Shown: positions 1-6,058 of the stretch, one piece after another
How positions within the stretch are numbered: the first letter of the stretch is position 1
How the letters are laid out: every line of letters begins with the position of its first letter
Origin: Desulfobulbaceae bacterium
GTDB taxonomy: Bacteria > Desulfobacterota > Desulfobulbia > Desulfobulbales > Desulfobulbaceae
Assembly (NCBI GenBank): GCA_027011235.1
Contig: JALVAI010000314.1
Coordinates: 1 to 7,330, forward strand
Length of the DNA stretch: 7,330 bases
Reading direction: 5' to 3'
Made by a program: the position numbers and the translations under genes
Notes under the pieces: generated by a model
The model's database searches: none
What the model was told of the DNA's origin: nothing
Seen by the model: only the letters and a program-made list of their open reading frames with translations

Positions 1-20
1 CAGCTTCTCTCCTCACCATA

Positions 21-50
21 GGCAGGGCCTTCTCCGGTCCTGCCGATTTT
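21..50 (+). terminator. Rho-independent terminator of an upstream gene
   Basis: GGCAGGGCC (21-29) pairs with GGTCCTGCC (36-44) to give a 9-bp stem with one G-U pair and a 6-nt loop. It is followed at once by the T-rich run GATTTTCTTT (45-54). The reverse strand has no T tract after the stem, so it points rightward. It most likely ends transcription of a + strand gene that finishes before or at the left edge of the window. Confidence 0.6.
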
Positions 51-52
51 CT

Positions 53-80
53 TTGACCTCCCTATCTTTTCTGGTATCCT
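53..80 (+). promoter_or_regulatory. Candidate sigma70-type promoter for aat
   Basis: TTGACC at 53-58 matches the -35 consensus at 5 of 6 bases. TATCCT at 75-80 matches the -10 consensus at 4 of 6, with a 16-bp spacer. It lies just after the upstream terminator and about 90 bp before the preferred aat ATG, which is the expected place. No operator is recognisable around it. This is a pattern match only. Confidence 0.4.
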
Positions 81-170
81 GCGGCTGTACTCCTTTGCGT
101 CCACCTGTTGACCAGACAGGCAGGCATCCTTTTTCCTGCGGCTGGAACACTATCCCGCTTTTTTTCACCC

Positions 171-905
171 ATGCCGATATTCCAACTGCCCCGCGACATT
201 GTCTTCCCTGACCCTGACTTTGCCGAGCCCGACGGCCTGCTTGCCGTGGGCGGCGATCTCTCGCCTAAGAGATTGCTGGCAGCCTATCGACTGGGCATTT
301 TCCCCTGGTATTCCGAGGGAGAACCGATCCTCTGGTGGAGTCCCGCCCCTCGCCTGGTACTCATTCCCGAAGAATTTCACTGTCCGAAACGATTGGCCAG
401 GACCATGCGCCAGAAAGTGTTTACCGTGACCATGGACACGGATTTTTCCTCGGTTATCACCAACTGCGCCACAACGCGGGTCAAATCAGGAGAAGGCACC
501 TGGATCACCAGTGCCATGCGGGAGGCTTACATTACACTCCACGAGCGTGGATACGCCCACAGTGTCGAATGTTACCTGGAAGGAAAACTTGTCGGCGGGT
601 TGTACGGCGTCTGCATTGACCGGATCTTTTTCGGAGAATCCATGTTTTCGACAGTCAGTAATGCATCAAAGGTTGCCCTGGCCGCCCTGGTCCGCCAATG
701 CATCATCCGAAGGATCAAAGTCATCGACTGCCAGATGACCACAGCCCATCTGTTGAAGTTCGGCGCAAAAGAGGTATCACGGGCCAGGTTTCAAAACTTT
801 CTTCAGACCTGCATCCACAAGGGCGCTCCGCAGGAACCATGGTCCGGGGAAGAAGCAGCGCTATCCGGGCCGCCGATTACGAAAAAGGCGCAGGATGAAC
901 CATGA
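171..905 (+). CDS. aat: Leucyl/phenylalanyl-tRNA--protein transferase
   Basis: This cytoplasmic enzyme transfers Leu or Phe from aminoacyl-tRNA to N-terminal Arg or Lys of proteins, creating N-degrons read by ClpS/ClpAP. The 244-residue product carries the family blocks in order: GIFPWYSEGEPILWWSP (42-58), GTWIT with W111, YAHSVE (128-133), FFGESMFS with E156 (153-160), NASKVAL, and IDCQ with D186 and Q188. D186, Q188, E156 and W111 fall at the numbering I recall for the E. coli enzyme, which strongly favours the ATG at 171. An in-frame TTG at 108 would add 21 residues with no family similarity that I can see. Neither start has a clear Shine-Dalgarno, so this choice rests on the alignment. 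The C-terminal tail, from about residue 218, is Pro/Glu-rich and longer than in E. coli (234 aa). Only 37 bp separate its stop from the convergent RSH gene, with no obvious terminator between. No clpS or clpA is in view. Confidence 0.96.
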   Translation: MPIFQLPRDIVFPDPDFAEPDGLLAVGGDLSPKRLLAAYRLGIFPWYSEGEPILWWSPAPRLVLIPEEFHCPKRLARTMRQKVFTVTMDTDFSSVITNCATTRVKSGEGTWITSAMREAYITLHERGYAHSVECYLEGKLVGGLYGVCIDRIFFGESMFSTVSNASKVALAALVRQCIIRRIKVIDCQMTTAHLLKFGAKEVSRARFQNFLQTCIHKGAPQEPWSGEEAALSGPPITKKAQDEP

Positions 906-942
906 AGTCAAGTAACAGGGAAAAGAATCCTCTGCAGAACTA

Positions 943-3048
943 TTACTGTTCCAGGGCAAACTCGTAGGCAAGTCCTGAACGGTCGCAGTGCTTGAGGACC
1001 TTTTTCAATTCATAAAGATTGGCAACGCTGAAGGTAATTTCCCAGGCAGATGCTGAACCGGGCCGCCGACTGAGATTTATAATATCCGATATTTTCATCT
1101 CTTCCGGGGCCACGGAGAGCAAAAGAAAAATCCGGCGCCGGCTGGCTGCCATGACAATGAGTTTCTGTTCCTTGACGACCCGCGTCTGCCGCAGTTTCCA
1201 TCGGACCTCAACGGCATCCTCACGCTGAAACTTGATCTTGCGCAGCCGGGAGCAGTCTTTTTTATGGAGCGACAACCCCCGTTCACTGAGCAGACCGATC
1301 AATCCCTTGTCAAGTGGAGTCGGCCTGCAGCAGGCCGAGGATTTTACCACCACGGGATCAATCGTTTCCAGCTCCACCCGGTTAAAAATACCCGTGGGAA
1401 GCTGCAGGGTTTCCCGCCCCTCATACAGACCATGACGGACCTCATAGATCAGTTCCCGCAGCCTTACCCGGCCTTCCCCTATCTGCAGAAACAGGTCATC
1501 CAGTGAATCGAGGTGAAAATAGGTCAGGATGTCGAGCATCCCTTTTTTTTCTATAATCTCAAAGGGGACCCCATATCGGCGCATCTCCTGCCTGAAAACC
1601 GAGGCCCCAATTTGCCGTGACACCTCCTGCCGGCGAAGACGAAATCCCTTGGCCAGCTCGGAGCGGGCCTTTGGCGTCTGGCAAAGACGTTGAATATCCC
1701 GCTCAAAACGAACCGGCGTGTCCTGGCGGATTATTTTCACCACATCGCCGTCCCGGAGAACATGATCAGGCTTCACCCGCCGTTTGCCGATCATGGCGGC
1801 GACACAACTCTGGCCGATGGCCGTATGGACGCGGAAGGCAAAGTCAAGGACCAGTGACTTGACCGGCAGACAGATCAAATCGCCCTGGGGGGTATAGGTA
1901 TAAATCTCCTTGCGACCGCCGGCGGCAATCATGTCCCGGTACGAAACCGAATCATCGCTGCCGAGGATATCAAACATTTCCTGGATTTCCCTGACAAATC
2001 GGCCGCCGCTCTTTTCTCCCGCCATCCAGTCACGCACCAGACCCCGCTGGGCCTTACGTTCCATTTCCCTGGTGCGAATCTTGAACAGATACTTTCTCCC
2101 CTCAATATTTGCCCTGGCGTGCAACCCCTGGTATCCGGTCGGCTTGGGATTGGCGATAAAATCCCTGATTGTACGTGGAATTGGAGGAAACAGGGAATTT
2201 AGGACACCAAGGGCCCGATAACATTCTCCCCGGTCGGCAGCGCTTATCAAAATCTCCTGGGGACTCTCGATTTCTTTAATTAAAATGCGATGCTTGATGT
2301 CATAATAGCCCCAAAGCCCCTTTGTGCGCACACTGGCAGCGCCGGTAACTCCTTCCCGTTCAAGCGCCTCCTGGACCCTGCCAACGATTTTGTGGATCTT
2401 TGGATCCTGACGCAATCTTTCGATGTGGAGTTGCAGTTTGTTTCCCTGCCGGGGAAATTTATAGGCCAGCGCCAGGTTATACAATTCCCGTTTGATGGCA
2501 AACAAGCCCAGGATCGTGGCCAGGGGAGCATAGATATCAAGGGTCTCGTCGGCAATTTTCTGCCGTTTATGGCGGGGCATTGAGGCCAGTGTCCGCAGAT
2601 TATGCAGTCTGTCAGCCAACTTGACCAGCATCACCTCCGGTCGCGCCGCCGCCCCGGAAAAGATTTTGCGGTGAACAAGTTTTTTAAATGTTTGCCTGTC
2701 GCCGACATGATGGGTGACCTTGGTACACCCCTCAACAATCCCCTCCACCCGGGGGCCAAACTTTTCCCGGATCACTTCGGATGTGACCGACTCCACATCT
2801 TCAATGGTATCGTGCAGCAGGGCCGCTGCCAGTATCTCCGCATCCAGGATGTCCAGCTCTTCGGCCAGGATTCGGGCCACGCTGCAGGGATGCATGATGT
2901 AGGGATCGCCGGAACGCCGCCACTGGTCACGGTGGGCGGCAACTGCAAAATCAAGAGCATCACGGAAAACAGCGCTTTCAGGTCCGGTGCCGATAAAGCC
3001 GGCCATGATGCGGCCATATTCCTCTACGTCAAACTTCCGGTAGTGCAT
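943..3048 (-). CDS. rsh: Long RelA/SpoT homologue; hydrolase intact, synthetase degenerate
   Basis: This is a (p)ppGpp-metabolising protein of 701 aa, close to E. coli SpoT in length. The HD hydrolase domain (about 30-180) keeps H53 (MHP), H79-D80 (LLHD), E83-D84 and D146/N150 (ADRLHNL), so it should cleave (p)ppGpp to GDP/GTP and pyrophosphate. The synthetase domain (about 220-345) keeps the fold markers CYRALG, RDFIANPK and GYQGLH, plus R241 and K243. It has lost the D-x-x-A-x-R motif (here SPQEILIS), the catalytic Glu of E-x-QIRT (here LFKIRT) and AAHW (here VRDW). Then come a TGS domain (380-441), a Cys cluster (C573, C574, H595, C599) and a C-terminal ACT domain (about 626-701). The ATG at 3048 is preferred because H53 then matches classical Rel numbering. 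A TTG at 3105 with GGGAG 5 nt upstream would add 19 residues. An ATG at 3006 is also possible. The family is certain; loss of synthesis is inferred. Confidence 0.95.
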   Translation of the reverse strand: MHYRKFDVEEYGRIMAGFIGTGPESAVFRDALDFAVAAHRDQWRRSGDPYIMHPCSVARILAEELDILDAEILAAALLHDTIEDVESVTSEVIREKFGPRVEGIVEGCTKVTHHVGDRQTFKKLVHRKIFSGAAARPEVMLVKLADRLHNLRTLASMPRHKRQKIADETLDIYAPLATILGLFAIKRELYNLALAYKFPRQGNKLQLHIERLRQDPKIHKIVGRVQEALEREGVTGAASVRTKGLWGYYDIKHRILIKEIESPQEILISAADRGECYRALGVLNSLFPPIPRTIRDFIANPKPTGYQGLHARANIEGRKYLFKIRTREMERKAQRGLVRDWMAGEKSGGRFVREIQEMFDILGSDDSVSYRDMIAAGGRKEIYTYTPQGDLICLPVKSLVLDFAFRVHTAIGQSCVAAMIGKRRVKPDHVLRDGDVVKIIRQDTPVRFERDIQRLCQTPKARSELAKGFRLRRQEVSRQIGASVFRQEMRRYGVPFEIIEKKGMLDILTYFHLDSLDDLFLQIGEGRVRLRELIYEVRHGLYEGRETLQLPTGIFNRVELETIDPVVVKSSACCRPTPLDKGLIGLLSERGLSLHKKDCSRLRKIKFQREDAVEVRWKLRQTRVVKEQKLIVMAASRRRIFLLLSVAPEEMKISDIINLSRRPGSASAWEITFSVANLYELKKVLKHCDRSGLAYEFALEQ

Positions 3049-3196
3049 GCAGAAACATCCAGAAAAAATTACTGAGCCCTTCCACGCAATATGGTGTACA
3101 ATCAATTATTCTCCCGGCAAGAAAAGGAGAAAAAGGGCCCTGACCCGAAGCAGTGTACGCAGATCATCTCTGTTCTACAAGGGGTTTCTTATTTTT

Positions 3197-3221
3197 CTTC
3201 AAAGATGCCTTCAAAGATTGC
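3197..3221. repeat. Tandem duplication of a 12-bp unit
   Basis: CTTCAAAGATGC (3197-3208) is followed directly by CTTCAAAGATTGC (3209-3221), the same unit with one extra T. The block GATGCCTTCAAAGATT (3204-3219) also matches 14 of 16 bases of 3344-3359, the right side of the inverted repeat at 3328-3356. It may therefore be a decayed relative of that element. No function is evident. Confidence 0.5.
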
Positions 3222-3327
3222 CAGGTAAAAACTTCAATCCATGGCGTGCTGTTTCTGAGTGACCCTCAACCTGTATATCCATGTTTTTCCCTCGCCATCC
3301 TTGAAAATAGGCAAACTTTTTAAGACC

Positions 3328-3356
3328 TTTTCAAGGCATTATGGATGCCTTGAAAA
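3328..3356. repeat. AT-rich inverted repeat, copy A
   Basis: TTTTCAAGGCAT (3328-3339) and ATGCCTTGAAAA (3345-3356) form a perfect 12-bp stem with a 5-nt loop. No T run directly follows the stem on either strand, so it is not a standard intrinsic terminator, and a divergent gap needs none. A similar element lies at 3567-3602. It could be a small dispersed repeat, a binding site or a leader structure. Confidence 0.65.
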
Positions 3357-3404
3357 ATTAGATTTTTCGTTCGAGGTCAAGAAACAGGAAAATTATTGCA
3401 TGTG

Positions 3405-3488
3405 CTGTAGGAGCGGATTTATCCGCGAACAGCTCACCCAATTACCAGGATAACCATGAAAATTTCGCGGCTGAAGCCGCTCCTACAG
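3405..3488. repeat. Inverted pair of REP-type elements (BIME-like)
   Basis: Two 25-bp palindromic units face each other across a 34-bp spacer. Unit 1 (3405-3429) begins CTGTAGGAGCGG and ends CCGCGAA. Unit 2 (3464-3488) is the reverse complement of the same design. They differ only at the apex: ATTTAT in unit 1, and CTTCAG in unit 2 read on the minus strand. Both form hairpins, GGAT-TT-ATCC and GGCT-TC-AGCC, so an A-T pair has become C-G with the fold kept. The GTAG tetranucleotide just 5' of the hairpin is the hallmark of REPs handled by REP-associated tyrosine transposases (RAYTs). The whole unit ends in matching 12-bp arms and could extrude as a large cruciform. No RAYT gene is in the window. 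Confidence 0.75.
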
Positions 3489-3497
3489 ACTTGGGTT

Positions 3498-3513
3498 GCG
3501 GGCGTTAGCCCGC
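3498..3513. repeat. GC-rich hairpin beside the REP pair
   Basis: GCGGGC (3498-3503) and GCCCGC (3508-3513) form a perfect 6-bp stem around the loop GTTA, 9 bp after the REP pair. Its sequence differs from the REP arms, so it is probably a member of a second short palindromic repeat family rather than a third copy. No T run follows (CTTAGACACA), which argues against a terminator. Confidence 0.45.
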
Positions 3514-3566
3514 CTTAGACACATGAAAACATTTTTCTTTTTCTTGTGACACAGAGATCGGGCGGC

Positions 3567-3602
3567 AATTTTTCAAGGTGGCCTTATCTCATTTGAAAAA
3601 TT
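3567..3602. repeat. AT-rich inverted repeat, copy B
   Basis: AATTTTTCAA (3567-3576) and TTGAAAAATT (3593-3602) form a perfect 10-bp stem with a 16-nt loop. It shares TTTTCAAGG on the left and TTGAAAAATT followed by AGA on the right with copy A, at almost the same spacing (33 against 32 bp between the outer edges). The middle is diverged. The REP pair and GC hairpin lie between A and B. Confidence 0.55.
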
Positions 3603-3799
3603 TAGACACTATTTAAAGACGGCTAAGTAAAAACGCAGATATACAGACAAGCGGAGCAGAAGACATCGAGAAGCAGTGTTCCGGGGCGGGTCTCAACCAT
3701 ACAGACAATGTGCCCGCAAATCGCCCCGGGACACACGACACAGTAACTCGGAGTTTTTACGACACCATCTCATTTCCCTTATCCTTTTCAGACAAATTT

Positions 3800-6016
3800 A
3801 TGACAAAAAGAAGAGCACGCAGACCACAGATACATAAAAAACTTCGCAACAGGCGGAATCAGCCCCGGAGCCAGGGGCAAACATCCCTGGCGCCCTTGGA
3901 GGATCGCATCCTTTTACTGTTGTCCGGTAGAAAGAACCCCATGACAACAGCGGCCATAATGAACGAACTTGGCCTGCCCGGCGCTGCCCGCAAGGCCGCC
4001 AATAAAGCTATCAACACCCTGGTCAAGCAACAAAAAATCCGGCAGAAAAATAAAAAATTCACCTCAGCGGCTGATAAAAAACTTCTCAGAGCGACCATAT
4101 CCCTCACAAGCCGCGGTTTTGGCTTTGCCACGGTTGAGGGACAACCCGCAGACACCAGGGACCTGTTTATCAGCAGAGACAATCTGAACGGTGCCAGTCA
4201 TGGAGATACGGTTCTTGTCCGCATCCTGGGCAGGACCTCCCGTGGCCGCAAGGAGGCCCAGGTGGCCCGGATTCTCAAACGGGCGGTTTCCACCCTGTGT
4301 GGTATTTTTATTCAGGAGTCCAAAGGCGGCCACCTGATGCCCGATAATCCCAAGCTCCCCTTCATGGTCTTTATCCCCGCCGCCAAGACAAAAAATGCCA
4401 GCAACGGGACAGCTGTACTTGCACGAATCACCGAATACGGCGGCAGGGACAGGGAACCGGTCGGAGAAATTCTTGAACTGCTCGGTGACCCGCTCACCGT
4501 GCCGGTACAACTGCGCATGGCCATGGAGCAACTGTCTCTGGCCCGCTCTTTTCCCGATGAGGTCATCGAGGCAGCACAGCAGCTTCAACCCCTGAACAGT
4601 TGTGAACAAGGCCGCAGAGACCTGCGCCATATACCACACGTCACCATTGACGGAGCAACGGCCAGGGATTTTGATGACGCCATTGCCGTGGAAAAGACAA
4701 AAGCCGGCTTCAGGCTCTATGTCTCCATTGCCGATGTAAGCCATTACGTCAAGCCCGGTTCTCCCATTGACCAGGAAGCCTACAGACGGGGGACCAGCGT
4801 CTACCTGCCCGATCTCGTACTCCCCATGCTGCCTGAACGGTTGTCCAACGATCTCTGCAGCCTGGTACCGCATGAAGACAGGCCCGCATTCTCCGCCATC
4901 CTTGACTTTGACAGAACCGGAAAACGACTGCATGCCCAGTATTGCCGGTCAATGATCACAAGTCACACCCGGTTCACCTATGACACCGTCCACCGGATAC
5001 TTTTTCTCCAGGACGAGGAAGAACGTCGTCAACATGAAAAACTGCTGCCCATGCTGAGCTTGGCAAAAAAGCTTTCCAGGCAGCTGCGAAAGCGCAGGCA
5101 GCAACGGGGCAGCCTCGGATTTACCATCCCCGAAGCCGTTATCTCCCTTGATGGGGACAGGGTCGCCTCCATTGGCCAGGCCCAGCGCAACGAGGCCCAT
5201 CTTTTGATCGAGGATTTCATGCTGGCAGCCAATGAGGCGGTGGCCGAAACCCTTGCCCATGCCCATATGGATGTCCTGTACCGGGTGCACGAAAAGCCGG
5301 ATCCGGCCAAGGTGGCAACATTCACCGAAGCGGCCGCGGCAATGGGATTGCAGCTGCCCAAAACCGATATCAGCCCGGCCTGGTTTGCCGGCGTTCTGGA
5401 TGAAGCCCGGGGTAAACCTGCCGAATACGTGGTCAATAACCTGTTGCTGCGTACCATGCAGAGGGCGCGTTATTCCCCGGAAAATCTCGGCCATTTCGGA
5501 CTGGCGGCCAGGTACTACCTTCACTTTACCTCGCCAATCAGACGCTATCCCGATCTGATTGCGCACCGGGTCCTTAATAATTTCCTGATCCGGCAGACAA
5601 AATCGGAAAAACCACAACCAATACTGCCCAAAGGGGAAAACCTTGCCCAGGCAGCTCTGCATCTGTCGGCACGGGAACGGGTGGCCGTTGATGCGGAGCG
5701 GGATGTGCAGGCCAGGCTCTCCTGTCTTTTTCTGCTGGACAGGATCGGCGAGGAATTTGAGGCAGTTATCTCAGGGGTCACCTCCTTTGGCCTTTTCGTG
5801 GAACTCACCAGCCTGTTTATCAGCGGCGCCGTGCCCATGCGGAGCATGAAGGAGGATTATTTCCTCTTTGACAGCCGCGCCCACCGTCTCATCGGCGAAA
5901 GGACCAACAAGATCTACCAGCTGGGTCAGATCATCAGAATCCGCCTTGACCATGTTGACATGCAGGCAAAACGAATTACCTTTTCCCTTGTTGCGGACGG
6001 GCCTGCCAGACGATAA
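3800..6016 (+). CDS. rnr: Ribonuclease R (3'-5' exoribonuclease, RNB family)
   Basis: RNase R digests RNA processively from the 3' end, including structured rRNA, mRNA and tRNA, releasing 5'-nucleotides. In the 738-aa product an Arg/Lys-rich N-terminus (1-25) leads into a winged-helix domain (about 34-87), then cold-shock/OB domains (about 96-230). The RNB catalytic domain starts near 272 with IDGATARDFDDAI, whose D284, D290, D292 and D293 are the metal-binding acids. The conserved HFTSPIRRYPDL follows at 575-586, then a C-terminal S1 domain (about 650-732). The protein ends right after S1 and lacks the long Lys-rich tail of the 813-aa E. coli enzyme. The ATG at 3800 is chosen because the basic N-terminus typical of the family begins there. 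A GTG at 3710 would add 30 residues, and neither start has a Shine-Dalgarno. It lies 42 bp before znuC on the same strand with no clear terminator, so they may be cotranscribed. Confidence 0.96.
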   Translation: MTKRRARRPQIHKKLRNRRNQPRSQGQTSLAPLEDRILLLLSGRKNPMTTAAIMNELGLPGAARKAANKAINTLVKQQKIRQKNKKFTSAADKKLLRATISLTSRGFGFATVEGQPADTRDLFISRDNLNGASHGDTVLVRILGRTSRGRKEAQVARILKRAVSTLCGIFIQESKGGHLMPDNPKLPFMVFIPAAKTKNASNGTAVLARITEYGGRDREPVGEILELLGDPLTVPVQLRMAMEQLSLARSFPDEVIEAAQQLQPLNSCEQGRRDLRHIPHVTIDGATARDFDDAIAVEKTKAGFRLYVSIADVSHYVKPGSPIDQEAYRRGTSVYLPDLVLPMLPERLSNDLCSLVPHEDRPAFSAILDFDRTGKRLHAQYCRSMITSHTRFTYDTVHRILFLQDEEERRQHEKLLPMLSLAKKLSRQLRKRRQQRGSLGFTIPEAVISLDGDRVASIGQAQRNEAHLLIEDFMLAANEAVAETLAHAHMDVLYRVHEKPDPAKVATFTEAAAAMGLQLPKTDISPAWFAGVLDEARGKPAEYVVNNLLLRTMQRARYSPENLGHFGLAARYYLHFTSPIRRYPDLIAHRVLNNFLIRQTKSEKPQPILPKGENLAQAALHLSARERVAVDAERDVQARLSCLFLLDRIGEEFEAVISGVTSFGLFVELTSLFISGAVPMRSMKEDYFLFDSRAHRLIGERTNKIYQLGQIIRIRLDHVDMQAKRITFSLVADGPARR

Positions 6017-6025
6017 TGTCCGCAA
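5991..6025. other. Inverted repeat across the rnr stop codon
   Basis: TTGCGGAC (5991-5998) and GTCCGCAA (6018-6025) form a perfect 8-bp stem with a 19-nt loop containing the rnr stop codon. It is followed by AAACC rather than a T run, so it is not a standard intrinsic terminator. It might stabilise the rnr message or mark a processing site before znuC, or be chance. Confidence 0.35.
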
Positions 6026-6058
6026 AAACCGGGCGTTTCCATAAACAAAAAAAAGACT

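Larger units (their letters stand above)
3049..3799. other. Divergent intergenic region rich in small palindromes
   Basis: This 751-bp gap separates the leftward RSH gene from rnr and looks AT-richer than its neighbours. I see no protein-like reading frame on either strand. It holds a 12-bp tandem repeat, two related AT-rich inverted repeats, an inverted REP pair and a GC-rich hairpin, each listed separately. It must contain promoters for both flanking genes, but no -35/-10 pair is convincing. For the RSH gene, TTGTAG and TACACT with a 17-bp spacer, read leftward from 3180, is the best weak candidate. A direct repeat ATACAGACAA occurs at 3641-3650 and 3699-3708, and GAAGCAGTGT at 3144-3153 recurs at 3670-3679. 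No tRNA or riboswitch is recognised. Confidence 0.6.

Noticed and set aside
906..942. Convergent terminator between aat and the RSH gene
   Set aside because: I found no stem of useful length followed by a T run in this 37-bp gap.
2602..3075. Plus-strand open frame of 157 codons opposite the RSH N-terminus
   Set aside because: It overlaps the conserved HD domain coding strand and shows no recognisable motif.
3328..3356. Inverted repeat as a bidirectional terminator
   Set aside because: The arms end in TTTT and AAAA within the stem, but no T run follows on either strand, and the flanking genes diverge.
3259..3453. Plus-strand open frame of 64 codons in the intergenic region
   Set aside because: It runs through inverted repeat A and one REP unit, has no ribosome site, and its composition follows the repeats.
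3405..3513. CRISPR array
   Set aside because: Only two inverted units plus a different hairpin; no regular direct repeats or spacers.
3523..3549. Tiny frame encoding MKTFFFFL, resembling a Phe-rich leader peptide
   Set aside because: No ribosome site, no attenuator-type hairpin plus T run downstream, and the next gene is rnr, not a Phe gene. A T-rich run is enough to explain it.
4064..4933. Reverse-strand open frame of 289 codons inside rnr
   Set aside because: Lies wholly within the well-supported RNase R coding region; the translation has no family motif or domain pattern I recognise.
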